Counted from the first letter of the stretch, positions 1-7,989 are shown. The stretch: 30,476 nt of DNA from CAVHXA01 sp963639765 (GCA_963639765.1 CAVHXA010000022.1:1-30476); one strand, 5' to 3'. The notes: a model not told the origin generated them from the letters alone. Numbers and translations are program-made.

Positions 1-391
1 GCGGCGTGTACGTCGGCAAAAATCCTGCCCGGGCGGCAAACGTGCGAGCGCAGCGAGTGCGCTGCAGCCGACCGCAAAATTCCGGAGCCCGAACGAAAGC
101 GAAGCGGTTCGGGCCCGGGCACGGGGAGGGGGTGGGGCGGCAGAGACTGTCCATTTCAAGGATAGAATGCCCTGCCGAAAAAACGGAATTGCTTTTTTTT
201 ATGAATTGTTTTATTCTGTTCGTATACGAGGTTTTGTGCAGGCACGGCTCCGTCCGGCACAATTCCGGAAAAGCAAAGGCAGACCACAAAACGGGGCGGA
301 TCTTCGCTGTGCGTTTTCCATCGGGGCAGGGTCCGGAAACGCGAAGGCCGCAGACGAATTGCGCGGTGCTGCCGGAAAGGGAAACATCATC
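1..391. other. Gene-free leader region with hairpins and a dispersed repeat
   Basis: I see no convincing gene here. Open frames exist on both strands but lack family-like sequence. The region holds an inverted repeat around 49-67 (AGCGCA/TGCGCT), the hairpin repeat described separately at 88-137, and an AT-rich stretch at 185-230. That stretch contains a weak promoter-like pair, TTGCTT at 189-194 and TATTCT at 212-217 with a 17-base spacer. It could drive the FAD protein gene that follows, but both hexamers match consensus poorly. Confidence 0.55.
88..137. repeat. Dispersed intergenic repeat copy with hairpin
   Basis: GCCCGAAC at 88-95 pairs with GTTCGGGC at 108-115 to form an 8-bp hairpin. 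The following GC-rich tract contains 22 bases (104-125) that recur exactly at 27091-27112 in this window. In both copies an A/G-rich GGGG..TGGG tail follows. Both copies are intergenic, which suggests a REP-like family rather than a coding sequence. Confidence 0.6.
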
Positions 392-2134
392 ATGGCCTAC
401 AAAATTCGTTCCTTCTGTCTCGGCTGTCACAACTGCGCGCTGGAATGCCCGGTCCACGCCATCGACTATCAGGGCACACAGTATCAGATCGATCCGGACA
501 AATGCATCGAGTGCGGACGCTGCGCCGAGGTGTGCAACGTAGACGCCGTTGACACGGGCAAAAGCCCTGTAATCGTTCCCCACGACCCTGTTGAAAGGCA
601 GGCGGATGTGGTTGTGCTGGGCGCGGGTGCCGGCGGCACCATCGCGGCAGTGAAAATCGCCGAGCTCACGGGCAAAAAGGTCATCGTTCTGGAAAAGGCC
701 AGAAAATACGGCGGCTCCGGCTGGTTTGCGAGCTTTGGCATCTCCACGGGCGGCGCGGGCGGTCCCGAAGGACCCGGAGGACCCGGAGGTCCCGGCGGAC
801 CCGGAGGTCCCGGAGGTCCCGGAGGAGGACCCGGAGGACCCGGAGGTCCCGGCGGCCGCGACCTGAGCTATCAGGAAAAGTTCGACCGGCAGCTCATTGC
901 AAATGCCCGGCAGGCGGGCACCGAGCTGAACGACTGGCTGGTAAGCATGCCGGAGGTGCAGCCCTTCCTGGTGGATTCTCCCCGCGGCGGAAAGAGCCTG
1001 ACCGAGGAGCGCATCTGGTTCAACACCCACTGCACCGACGGCTCCATCGGCCCGGGCAAGGGCGGCAGCTTTGTCATCCAGACCATGGTCAACCGGTTTG
1101 AGAAATACGGCATCGAGCTGCTCACGCAGCATGAGGCTGTTGCCATTCTGCTGGACGGAAACGGCGCGGTCTGCGGCGTGGAGGCAAGGGATCCCGGCGG
1201 AAAGGTCCTGATCCGCTGCAGGGCCTGCGTGGTATCGACCGGCAGCTACACCCACAACGACGAGCTGCTGAAAAAATCCGTGCCCTGGTTCTTCCCCGAG
1301 GACAATAACCCCGACTGCGAGCCGGTCCACCGCTTTGCCGCGCCCACGGACACCGGCGACGTGGTACCGCTGGCGGAAAGCTGCGGCGCGTATATCGACT
1401 GGGAAAACTTCTGTGCCAACATTTTCGGCCCGGTGCATCATCCCTTCAGCTTTTCCCTGTTCTATGCGCAGATGCAGGCCGACCAGCTCACCGTAAACCT
1501 GAACGGCAAACGCTTTTATAACGAAGGCGCCATGGGCGCGGGCGCGGCTCCCGTGCTCTTCCAGCCCCACCGTCTGACCTACTCCATCTTTACCGAAGCG
1601 GCTCTGGAGCGCATCCTGGAAAACGGCATCCGGACCCGCGGCGGGGTTGAGGGCGAATTCCTCAGGCGCTGGCGGCAGGACATCCGAGAGGAGCTCGATT
1701 CCCACAACGGCGTATCCCTGTTTGTCGCCGACACGCTGGAGGAGCTGGCCGAACAGGCCGGCATCGACAAAGACGGTCTGCTTGCCGAGGTGGCCCGCTA
1801 CAACGACTTCTGCCGCAGGGGCACAGACGAGGATTTCGGCAAAAACATGGCCGGATGCGAGCCTCTGGAAAAGGGTCCCTTCTATGCGGCCTCCGGCAAG
1901 GTGGCAACCGACGGTGCCTTTGGCGGAATGCTGATCAACGCCGATGCCGAGGTCTACCGGGCGGACAAATCCGGCGTGATTCCCGGTCTGTATGCCTGCG
2001 GAGACAACGCCTCCGGTGTTCAGGCCAATGCGGGCGTGCCCGGCGATCACCGTCTCAAGGCCTTTACCGACTTCCAGTGGGCGGTCAACGGAGCCTATCT
2101 TGCGGCAAAGACCTGCGCGAAATATATCGGATAA
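392..2134 (+). CDS. Ferredoxin-fused FAD-dependent oxidoreductase (fumarate reductase/flavocytochrome c-like)
   Basis: A 580-residue flavoprotein predicted to pass electrons between an iron-sulfur domain and FAD in a fumarate-reductase-type reaction; the substrate cannot be read from sequence. Residues 9-19 carry CxxCxxCxxxC and residues 38-48 carry a second CxxCxxCxxxC, so two [4Fe-4S] clusters are expected. Residues 72-101 form the Rossmann dinucleotide fold, with GAGAGG at 77-82 and an acidic strand end at E101. The C-terminus has the GLYACGD signature of the succinate dehydrogenase/fumarate reductase flavoprotein family. An unusual Gly-Gly-Pro repeat fills residues 123-155. I chose ATG 392 because it has GGAAAGGG upstream and the ferredoxin motif begins at once; an in-frame ATG at 167 would add 75 residues that resemble nothing. 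No signal peptide is visible, so it is probably cytoplasmic. It is transcribed alone and faces the tRNA operon. Confidence 0.85.
   Translation: MAYKIRSFCLGCHNCALECPVHAIDYQGTQYQIDPDKCIECGRCAEVCNVDAVDTGKSPVIVPHDPVERQADVVVLGAGAGGTIAAVKIAELTGKKVIVLEKARKYGGSGWFASFGISTGGAGGPEGPGGPGGPGGPGGPGGPGGGPGGPGGPGGRDLSYQEKFDRQLIANARQAGTELNDWLVSMPEVQPFLVDSPRGGKSLTEERIWFNTHCTDGSIGPGKGGSFVIQTMVNRFEKYGIELLTQHEAVAILLDGNGAVCGVEARDPGGKVLIRCRACVVSTGSYTHNDELLKKSVPWFFPEDNNPDCEPVHRFAAPTDTGDVVPLAESCGAYIDWENFCANIFGPVHHPFSFSLFYAQMQADQLTVNLNGKRFYNEGAMGAGAAPVLFQPHRLTYSIFTEAALERILENGIRTRGGVEGEFLRRWRQDIREELDSHNGVSLFVADTLEELAEQAGIDKDGLLAEVARYNDFCRRGTDEDFGKNMAGCEPLEKGPFYAASGKVATDGAFGGMLINADAEVYRADKSGVIPGLYACGDNASGVQANAGVPGDHRLKAFTDFQWAVNGAYLAAKTCAKYIG
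758..856 (+). repeat. In-frame 9-bp tandem repeat encoding Gly-Gly-Pro
   Basis: About ten near-perfect copies of a 9-base unit (GGA-CCC-GGA/GGT) lie inside the FAD protein gene and encode residues 123-155. Copies differ mainly at third positions. One extra glycine codon breaks the phase near the middle. The unit length is a multiple of three, so copy-number changes would alter linker length without breaking the frame. Confidence 0.9.
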
Positions 2135-2209
2135 GCACTTTTCATACGGCAGTGCCGCACGCTGCGGCAGGCGCGTTTGCCGGGCAGGGCAATGTGCGGT
2201 GCTGCCGGC

Positions 2210-2241
2210 AAAAAAGGAGGTTCACCGGATTGGTGAACCTC
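2210..2241 (-). terminator. Intrinsic terminator of the tagA-tRNA operon, probably bidirectional
   Basis: GAGGTTCACC at 2217-2226 and GGTGAACCTC at 2232-2241 form a perfect 10-bp stem with a 5-base loop. On the minus strand the stem runs into six T residues (2210-2215 in plus coordinates), 12 bases past the tRNA end. On the plus strand a TTTTT tract follows 6 bases after the stem, so it may also stop transcripts from the FAD protein gene. Confidence 0.9.
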
Positions 2242-2253
2242 TGAAGCTTTTTA

Positions 2254-2326
2254 TGGACCCAAAGGGATTCGAACCCTCGACCTCTCGGATGCGAACCGAA
2301 CGCTCTCCCAGCTGAGCTATGGGCCC
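2254..2326 (-). tRNA. tRNA-Ala (anticodon CGC)
   Basis: The minus strand folds into a full 73-nt cloverleaf. The acceptor stem GGGCCCA/TGGGTCC contains the G3-U70 wobble that defines alanine identity. The D arm has the GCTCAG..GGGAGAGC pattern. The anticodon loop TTCGCAT gives CGC, reading GCG codons, and the T arm has GGTTCGAATCC type loop bases. CCA is not encoded. It lies 75 bp after the DUF4364 gene in the same direction with no terminator between, so it is probably processed from the same transcript or from a short one of its own. Confidence 0.97.
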
Positions 2327-2401
2327 ATATGCCGCAATGCAGCATGGACATTCTATCCCATCCGGCCCGATTTGTCAACCGTCTTTTCAGACGGCGCCCC
2401 G

Positions 2402-2935
2402 TTATTCGCCGTCGATCAGCAGACTCAGAACCCGGGTATACAGCAGCTCGGCCCGGTCGTACATGGCGGCGCGCAGACTGCGGGCCTGCTTTTGCGTTTC
2501 GGCGGGCAGCTCCAGCCGCAGCAGGCGGCCGACGGGGCTTTCGAGCGACAGGGTCACGGAAAAGGTCCCGTCTTCGTTTTCGAGAATCCCGGTGCTGACC
2601 CGGCTCTCGCGCCGGCATCGGCTCAGGCAGGCGTCTGCCGCGGCAATCACCCGCCGGCTCAGGGGCAGGGCCAGAGAATCGCGCGTGAGGGCCTCGTGCT
2701 CGACTCCCTGCGCGGTCAGCGAGAGCAGGCCGTTTTCGGACTCGGCAATGTGGCCCGAGGCCGTGAGCTCCGCCACGGCCTGAGACAGCTCGATATATCC
2801 CACGCCGTCGTCCTGCATGCACAGCTCCAGCAGGGTGGAAAAGTCCGTCGGCTGACCAAGCTGGGCCAGCGCAAACAGGACAAGTACCTTGATATCGAGC
2901 ATGTCGTGGATGAATCCGTGCTTTTGTTCCATCAT
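2402..2935 (-). CDS. DUF4364 family protein
   Basis: A 177-residue protein that I recognise as a DUF4364 member, a family found mainly in Clostridia. The N-terminal 90 residues look like a winged-helix domain (a helical stretch, then YIELSQAVAELTASGHI), so a DNA-binding role is plausible but not shown. The C-terminal part, with DGTFSVTLSLESP and later helices, is the family's conserved region. Two adjacent ATG codons (2935 and 2932) follow AAAGGCGGG; I keep the first. It is the last protein gene of the operon before tRNA-Ala and follows the U32 gene by 52 bp. Function unknown. Confidence 0.85.
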   Translation of the reverse strand: MMEQKHGFIHDMLDIKVLVLFALAQLGQPTDFSTLLELCMQDDGVGYIELSQAVAELTASGHIAESENGLLSLTAQGVEHEALTRDSLALPLSRRVIAAADACLSRCRRESRVSTGILENEDGTFSVTLSLESPVGRLLRLELPAETQKQARSLRAAMYDRAELLYTRVLSLLIDGE

Positions 2936-2987
2936 ATCCCGCCTTTCTGTCGGGGCAGTGCCGCAGGCGCAATGGTGCGGGACTGCT

Positions 2988-4199
2988 TCAGGTTTCGGAG
3001 GCCCGGCGCAGGATTGACCCCTCCGGGGCCTGCCGCGGCAGCTTCAGCCGGACCGTCATGCGGGGATGCGGGCAGGCGGAGATGGGCGCACCCTCGCCGT
3101 CGGTCATGGCCTGCACCCGAAAGGCCTCGGGCTTTTGTCCGGGGATAAGCAGCTCGAGCTCGTCGCCTACGCAGAAGCGGTTGCGCTGGGTCAGCTCGGC
3201 GTTTCCCGCCTCGTCGCAGGCGACCACATAGGCCGAAACCTGCCACTGCCGGATATAGCGGGAGTCTTCGTAGAACTGTGCGTCGGTGGGCTGTCCGAAG
3301 AAAAATCCCGTGCAATAGGCCCGGTGGCTGACCTTGTGGACCTCGCTGCTCCAGACCGGATCCAGCGGCCTTCCGTCTGCGGCCGCATCGATGGCGTTTC
3401 GGTAGGCCTGACTGATCACGGCGGCATAATAGGACGTTTTCATCCGTCCCTCGAGCTTAAAGCTGTCGATCCCCGTCTGCAGCAGCTCGGGCACGTGGTC
3501 GATCATGCACAGGTCCCGGGAATTGAGAATATAGGCGCCGCTGCTGTTTTCGTAAACGGGAAAATACTGTCCCGGGCGGGTTTCCTCCATCAGGGCATAC
3601 TTCCAGCGGCAGGGCTGGGCACACTCGCCGCGGTTGCCGTCGCGCCCCGTCATATAGTTTGAAAGCAGGCAGCGTCCGGAAAAGCTCACGCACATCGAGC
3701 CGTGGACAAAAACCTCGATCTCAAGCTCGCGCGGGGTGTTTGCGCGGATGTCGGCAATCTCGTCCAGACGCAGCTCGCGTGCCAGAATCACCCGGCTGGC
3801 CCCAAGCGCATGCCAGGCCCGCGCACCGGCGGAATTGACCACCCCGGCCTGCGTGCTGACGTGCCGCCGGACCCCCGGCGCGTAGCGTTCCGCCATGCGA
3901 AAGGCACCCAGGTCCGCAAGAATCAGCGCGTCGGCACCCGCGTTCTGCACCTGCTCGAAATACGCGGGCAGGCGGCCCAGCTCGTCTTCGCGCGGGAGCG
4001 TGTTGCAGGTGACATAAACGCGCGCCCCGCGCGCATGGCACCACTGCACGGCCTGTGCAAGCGTTTCCGGGGTAAAGTTTGCCGCCGCCGAACGCATGCC
4101 GAACTGCTGCAGGGCCAGATATACGGCATCGGCGCCATAGCGCACCGCCATGCGCATGCGTTCCGCGTCTCCCGCGGGGGCCAAAAGCTCCGGCTTCAT
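2988..4199 (-). CDS. U32 family protein (TrhP-type tRNA hydroxylation/peptidase-like)
   Basis: A 403-residue U32 protein. The N-terminus MKPELLAPAGD and the segment YGADAVYLAL are typical of the family. The U32 signature EVFVHGSMC....GRC.LS covers residues 162-180. Cys170, Cys177, Cys193 and Cys197 match the four cysteines known to bind an iron-sulfur cluster in this family. Members are annotated as collagenase-like peptidases. Bacterial TrhP homologues instead work in prephenate-dependent 5-hydroxyuridine formation in tRNA, which I consider the likelier role. The start ATG sits one base past the mltG stop codon, with GGAGGATTGAC overlapping the mltG end, so translation is coupled. A second, longer U32 gene lies at 8022 on the opposite strand. 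Confidence 0.9.
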   Translation of the reverse strand: MKPELLAPAGDAERMRMAVRYGADAVYLALQQFGMRSAAANFTPETLAQAVQWCHARGARVYVTCNTLPREDELGRLPAYFEQVQNAGADALILADLGAFRMAERYAPGVRRHVSTQAGVVNSAGARAWHALGASRVILARELRLDEIADIRANTPRELEIEVFVHGSMCVSFSGRCLLSNYMTGRDGNRGECAQPCRWKYALMEETRPGQYFPVYENSSGAYILNSRDLCMIDHVPELLQTGIDSFKLEGRMKTSYYAAVISQAYRNAIDAAADGRPLDPVWSSEVHKVSHRAYCTGFFFGQPTDAQFYEDSRYIRQWQVSAYVVACDEAGNAELTQRNRFCVGDELELLIPGQKPEAFRVQAMTDGEGAPISACPHPRMTVRLKLPRQAPEGSILRRASET

Positions 4200-4200
4200 G

Positions 4201-5811
4201 TCAATCCTCCAGCGTCGTCAGGAATTCCTCGTGCTCGGCGGCGGTTTCGGAGAAGTGGTGGGTTCCGTCGCTGCCCAGCGCGTAGTAGTAGTAGGTGGTT
4301 TCGGTCGGATACAGGGCCGCCTTGAGACAGTTCATGCCCGGATTGCAGATGGGCCCGACCGGAAGCCCGGCATAGAGATAGGTGTTGTAGGGGCTGTCTG
4401 TCTCGAGATCGGAATAGGTCAGCGCCTCGGACCACTGACCGAGCGCATAGTGGACCGTGGCATCAATCTGCAGCTTCGGAAAGTTGGGGTTGGTCAGACG
4501 GTTGTAGATGACCGAGGCCACGGTGGTGCGCTCTGCCGCCACAGCCGCTTCTTTTTCGATCAGAGAGGCAACGGTGACGATGTCTCCGACCGTGAGCGAA
4601 AAGCTGCCCGAAATTCCGTTTGCGGCGGCCTTTCGGCTGAGCTCGGCGTTCAGCTCGGTCAGGCGCTGGCGCATTTCGTCGGTAAACTTCTGGTCGAAGT
4701 TGGTCAGCATCCTGCTGAGCACATTGACCGGGTCGTCGTTGAGATAGAACTCATAGGTGTCCGGAAAGAGACAGCCCTCGAGCCTTTGTGCCCCCTCGAC
4801 CTGCGAATCACGCAGAAAGTCGAACGCAAGGTTGCCCTCGGCCGCGGCGGCGGTCAGCTCGTCTTTTGTGCATACGCCGGCCTGCTCAAGCAGCTCGAAA
4901 ATCTGATCTGCGGTATAGCCCTCGGGAATGGTAACCCTGGCGGTCTCGCGGGGGGTATAGCTGCCCATCATGCCCACCACCAGCGCCCGGTAGTCATACA
5001 TGTCGTTGAGCGTGTATACGCCGGGCTGAATCTTTTCGTCGGCATGAAACAGCCTGCCGTAGATCCGGAACAGGAACGGATAGCGGATGAGGCCCGCGTC
5101 GGCAAGGCTGTCGGCCACGGCGGAAAGGCTCTCGCCCTCGACAACGGTCACCTGTGCCTCGGTATCCGCGCTTGTAAGGGCAAGGACATCGTCTGCCGCC
5201 ACCCACAGGCCGATGGCAAGCAGCACCGAAACCGCCAGCACGCACAGCACATACAGCGCCGCCCGGGATGTGGACCAGAAATACCCCGTCGGGGGCTCGG
5301 TATCATAGCGTGTATTCCCGGCGGCCTGCCGGCGCAGCTCTCTTTTTTCGGCGCGGGACAGAGGACGGCCCGGGTCCTTTTCGCGGCGGACGCTTTCTTT
5401 TTCGGGCTGCCGTTCTTTTTGGGCGGCGGGCCTGCGTTCGGACTGCGGTGCTTTTTGCGCTCCGCCCTCGCGGTCCGGCTGACGTTCGCGCACAGCGGGT
5501 TTCTGCACGGTCTGCGCGGCGGCGCTCTGTTCGGGCTGTGCGGCGGCGGGACGGCTCTGCGCACTCTGCTGCGCACGGACGGTCTGCTGCTGTGTGGGCG
5601 GGACGAATCTGCGCGTTGCGTCCGGATCCGGCAGGGGCGGCCTTTCCGGCGCTGCGGTCTGCGCTTCGGCCCCGGCAGGCGGCTGCGGTGCCGGCTCCGG
5701 TTTGGCCTCTGCCGGATTTTCCGGCGCTTCGCCGATCAGACTGCGGACCTCGGCCAGAAGGTCATCGATCTCGCGGCCCCGCTTTTCGTCGTTGAGCGAA
5801 TAGTCTTCCAT
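4201..5811 (-). CDS. mltG: Endolytic murein transglycosylase MltG (YceG-like)
   Basis: A 536-residue membrane-anchored lytic transglycosylase that cuts nascent peptidoglycan strands and so sets glycan length. Residues 1-175 are a Pro/Ala/Gln/Glu-rich, probably disordered cytoplasmic segment. One transmembrane helix spans about 184-204, followed by a LysM-like VEGESLSAVADSLADAG segment. The YceG domain then carries TIPEGYT and, at 415-421, ASLIEKE, whose first Glu (E419) matches the catalytic glutamate known in E. coli MltG. FPDTYEF and the C-terminal PIxNPG-like motif (VGPICNPGMNCLKAAL) are also typical. The ATG has AAAGGAGA four bases upstream. The N-terminal tail is much longer than in E. 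coli MltG (about 340 residues in total). Confidence 0.95.
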   Translation of the reverse strand: MEDYSLNDEKRGREIDDLLAEVRSLIGEAPENPAEAKPEPAPQPPAGAEAQTAAPERPPLPDPDATRRFVPPTQQQTVRAQQSAQSRPAAAQPEQSAAAQTVQKPAVRERQPDREGGAQKAPQSERRPAAQKERQPEKESVRREKDPGRPLSRAEKRELRRQAAGNTRYDTEPPTGYFWSTSRAALYVLCVLAVSVLLAIGLWVAADDVLALTSADTEAQVTVVEGESLSAVADSLADAGLIRYPFLFRIYGRLFHADEKIQPGVYTLNDMYDYRALVVGMMGSYTPRETARVTIPEGYTADQIFELLEQAGVCTKDELTAAAAEGNLAFDFLRDSQVEGAQRLEGCLFPDTYEFYLNDDPVNVLSRMLTNFDQKFTDEMRQRLTELNAELSRKAAANGISGSFSLTVGDIVTVASLIEKEAAVAAERTTVASVIYNRLTNPNFPKLQIDATVHYALGQWSEALTYSDLETDSPYNTYLYAGLPVGPICNPGMNCLKAALYPTETTYYYYALGSDGTHHFSETAAEHEEFLTTLED

Positions 5812-5829
5812 GGGGTCTCCTTTCGGCCC

Positions 5830-6372
5830 TTATTGGCCATAGACCAGAAACCGTGCCACCAGCTCGGCGGTCTGCCGGTCTTTCAGAACCTCTGTGAGCC
5901 TGAGGGCAAAGGCCATGGCGGCGCCGGGTGCCCGGCCGGTGACAAACTGTCCGTCGAACACGGCCTCGGCCTGCACGGGCACCGCCCCGCCCAGCTGATC
6001 CTCCATACCGGGATAGCAGGTGGCCCGGATTCCGTTGAGCCAGCCGAGCCTTCCGAGGAGGGTGGGCGCGGCGCAGATCGCGCCGATGATTTTTCCGTGC
6101 GTGTACGCATATTGCAGGGCCTGCATCGCCGGCCCGCTTTTTTCGATGCCCGCAACGCCGTCGAGCCCGCCGGGCAGGACAACGGCGGTCAGGTCCTTCA
6201 GGTCCATCCGGTCGGCGGTGATGTCGGTCTGCAGAACCAGCCCGTGCGCGCCGGTAATGCAGGCGGATGTCAGGCCCACGGTCTGCATGGGAATCTGCGC
6301 GCGGCGCAGAATGTCGGCAATGGTAACGGCTTCGATCTCTTCGAGTCCGTCTGCATAGAGTATGTATACCAT
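5830..6372 (-). CDS. DJ-1/PfpI family protein
   Basis: A 180-residue single-domain protein of the DJ-1/ThiJ/PfpI superfamily. MVYILYADGLEEIEA opens with the conserved acidic stretch, and LPGG is at 66-69. The nucleophile-elbow Cys100 lies in GAICAAP, the position of the reactive cysteine in DJ-1. Members include redox-responsive chaperones, deglycase/hydratase-like enzymes and amidases, so the exact reaction cannot be named. I chose ATG 6372 because AAGGAGG precedes it and family similarity starts there; a longer in-frame start at 6480 runs through tmk. It sits between tmk and mltG with gaps of 11 and 18 bp, so it is in the operon. Confidence 0.9.
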   Translation of the reverse strand: MVYILYADGLEEIEAVTIADILRRAQIPMQTVGLTSACITGAHGLVLQTDITADRMDLKDLTAVVLPGGLDGVAGIEKSGPAMQALQYAYTHGKIIGAICAAPTLLGRLGWLNGIRATCYPGMEDQLGGAVPVQAEAVFDGQFVTGRAPGAAMAFALRLTEVLKDRQTAELVARFLVYGQ

Positions 6373-6383
6373 GATAAACCTCC

Positions 6384-7067
6384 TTATTCCGGAAAATCCC
6401 TTTCCAGCAGGCAGCGCACGCGGGCATACAGCTCCTCGTGGATATCCTGCGGAGTGCGCAGGCAGCCGGAGCGCACGCACGGCAGAACCGTCCAGCCGTA
6501 CCAGGCCGCGGCGGCCTGCCCGCAGCTGCGGCAGCGGCGCAGATAGGCAGTGTTTTGTTCGTGGATGTCTTCGGCTGTGCCGGTCTGCTCCGAACGGGCC
6601 TGCAGCAGCGATTCGCTCAGATCAACCGGCATGTCGAGATAGAGGACAAGGTCGGGCTGCGGCAGACCGAATCTGCGGTGTTCAAGGTCGGTCAGCCACT
6701 GAAAAAAGGCCGGACGCTCCGCCTCGGGCAGCTTGGCGGCCTGGTGCACGGCGTTGGCCGTGGTATAGCGGTCTGCCAGAAACAGTCCCCCCGCCTGATA
6801 GTCCCCGCGCCAGTCCTGTGCCCATGAGGCAAAGCGGTCTACGGCATAAAAGGCGGCTGCGGCATAGGCGTTTACGTCGTCGGGTCCGGTGCCGAAGTCC
6901 CCGGCCAGATACTGCCGCACCAGCGCGGACGAGGGCCGGTCGTAGCAGGGAAACGCAAGGCAGCGGTGCGAAAAGCCCTCTTCGGAAAGACGCCTGCTCA
7001 GCAGCGCGGTCTGCGTGGCCTTGCCCGAGCCGTCGGTTCCTTCGATTACGATCAGTCTGCCCTTCAT
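6384..7067 (-). CDS. tmk: Thymidylate kinase
   Basis: A 227-residue kinase that phosphorylates dTMP to dTDP with ATP, a required step in dTTP supply. The P-loop GTDGSGKATQ lies at residues 10-19, with Ala in place of the more common Ser/Thr after Lys. DRYTTANAVHQ matches the DR(Y/H) substrate motif, and LVLYLDMPVD is the core strand seen in the family. The start ATG at 7067 has AAGGAGG upstream and overlaps the tagA stop codon as ATGA. An in-frame upstream ATG at 7166 lies inside tagA and was rejected. The C-terminus, with a CRSCG segment and a tryptophan-rich turn, is less typical of well-studied Tmk proteins. Confidence 0.93.
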   Translation of the reverse strand: MKGRLIVIEGTDGSGKATQTALLSRRLSEEGFSHRCLAFPCYDRPSSALVRQYLAGDFGTGPDDVNAYAAAAFYAVDRFASWAQDWRGDYQAGGLFLADRYTTANAVHQAAKLPEAERPAFFQWLTDLEHRRFGLPQPDLVLYLDMPVDLSESLLQARSEQTGTAEDIHEQNTAYLRRCRSCGQAAAAWYGWTVLPCVRSGCLRTPQDIHEELYARVRCLLERDFPE

Positions 7068-7786
7068 GATCCGGATATCCTCCTTTTGAGAACTGCCAGC
7101 AGAAATTTTGGCAGGCGCATCATGCGTCTGATGCGGCTGGGCTGGCGCAAAAGCCGGTAGAACCACTCAAGGCCGCAGCGCTGCATCCATTTCGGCGCAC
7201 GCTTTACGTTGCCGGCAAAGCCGTCGAGGCTGCCGCCCAGACCGATCATCAGGCCCACATCCAGCCGGCTGCGGCAGCGGCTCATGAAGAATTCCTGCTT
7301 GGGCGCGCCCAGGCACACAAAGACCACATCGGGCCGGACGCGGTTGATTGCCCGGATAACGGGCTCTTCGTCGGAAAAATAGCCGTCTGCCGTGCCGCAG
7401 ATGATCAGGCCGGGATTGGCTTCGGTCAGCTTTTGTGCGGCGGCCTCGGCCACACCGGGCCGGCTTCCGAGCAGATAGAGCGTTTTTCCGGCCTGTGCCA
7501 GTCTGCCGGCCAGTGCCGCGGCAAAATCGATCCCGGCGATTTTCTGCCGGATGGGGGTTTTGAGAAGTCTGGCCGCAAGAACAACGCCCGCTCCGTCGGG
7601 CAGGACCAGCTCGGCCCGGTTCAGAACCTCCGCAAGCTCGGGATTGTGCATGGAATCATAGAGAATTTCGGCGTTGGGCGTAACGGCAACGGCAGCCCGG
7701 TGCCGCTCGACAAGCTCCATGGCCCGGTTCAGGGCCTCGTCTGCGGTCAGGCTGTCAAAGCCAACGCCCATTACGTCTGTACGCAT
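7064..7786 (-). CDS. tagA: WecG/TagA/CpsF family glycosyltransferase
   Basis: A 240-residue GT26-type glycosyltransferase. In Gram-positives TagA adds N-acetylmannosamine to the undecaprenyl-PP-GlcNAc linkage unit of wall teichoic acid; related enzymes act in exopolysaccharide synthesis. The family pattern is clear: VTPNAEILYD with Asn and Glu near 38-40, LPDGAGVV with the conserved Asp near 69, and LYLLGSRPGV. VFVCLGAPKQEFF and GLGGSLDGFAGNVKRAP are the C-terminal signatures. ATG 7786 is preferred over TTG 7792 because AGGAG lies 9 bases upstream of the ATG and only 3 upstream of the TTG. It is the first gene of the minus-strand operon and overlaps tmk by four bases. The operon has no other teichoic-acid gene, so its pathway is inferred. 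Confidence 0.92.
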   Translation of the reverse strand: MRTDVMGVGFDSLTADEALNRAMELVERHRAAVAVTPNAEILYDSMHNPELAEVLNRAELVLPDGAGVVLAARLLKTPIRQKIAGIDFAAALAGRLAQAGKTLYLLGSRPGVAEAAAQKLTEANPGLIICGTADGYFSDEEPVIRAINRVRPDVVFVCLGAPKQEFFMSRCRSRLDVGLMIGLGGSLDGFAGNVKRAPKWMQRCGLEWFYRLLRQPSRIRRMMRLPKFLLAVLKRRISGS

Positions 7787-7802
7787 GTGCAAAAACTCCT
7801 TG

Positions 7803-7821
7803 CGTCCGCCTTCTGCGGACG
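7803..7821 (-). promoter_or_regulatory. Hairpin in the tagA 5' untranslated region
   Basis: CGTCCGC at 7803-7809 and GCGGACG at 7815-7821 form a 7-bp stem with a 5-base loop. It lies just after a T-rich run and directly before the AGGAG ribosome binding site on the minus-strand transcript. It is not a terminator in that direction because no T-run follows. It may shape ribosome access or protect the 5' end. Confidence 0.5.
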
Positions 7822-7836
7822 GAAAAAATCAACCTC

Positions 7837-7865
7837 AGTGTATCACACTTGCCCCGCCGTGTCTA
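7837..7865 (-). promoter_or_regulatory. Sigma-A-type promoter of the tagA operon
   Basis: On the minus strand TAGACA (plus 7860-7865) matches the -35 consensus at five of six bases. A 17-base spacer ends in TGA, giving an extended -10, directly before TACACT (7837-7842, four of six). A transcript starting near 7830 would leave a short leader of about 45 bases. Confidence 0.65.
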
Positions 7866-7906
7866 TCCGCAGCAGCGCAATTCGTTTTTTCGGAGGGCGC
7901 TTCCCC

Positions 7907-7934
7907 TTGATTCACGGCCCGGATATGGTATAAT
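7907..7934 (+). promoter_or_regulatory. Sigma-A-type promoter of the U32-maf-mre operon
   Basis: TTGATT at 7907-7912, a 16-base spacer and a perfect TATAAT at 7929-7934 form a promoter. TG at 7926-7927 adds an extended -10. It points at the U32 gene and lies about 40 bp from the opposing tagA promoter, so the two operons could share a regulator. Confidence 0.8.
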
Positions 7935-7970
7935 ACCGCCGTGGGGCACTGCCCCGCCGTATGCTGTGCC

Positions 7971-7989
7971 GCGGCCTCCGGCCGCTTTT
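7971..7989 (+). promoter_or_regulatory. GC hairpin plus short T-run in the U32 leader
   Basis: GCGGCC (7971-7976) and GGCCGC (7980-7985) make a 6-bp stem with a TCC loop, followed by TTTT. It lies between the promoter and the ATG at 8022, so it could act as a weak attenuator or pause site. The T-run is short, and termination is uncertain. Confidence 0.4.

Noticed and set aside
167..391. N-terminal extension of the FAD protein
   Set aside because: The added residues resemble no family, and the ferredoxin motif starts just after ATG 392.
758..856. Possible CRISPR array
   Set aside because: Units are 9 bases, contiguous, without spacers, and in frame with a protein.
4150..6546. Very long open frame on the plus strand
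   Set aside because: Antisense to mltG and the DJ-1 gene. It has no family-like sequence and is a by-product of GC-rich codon use.
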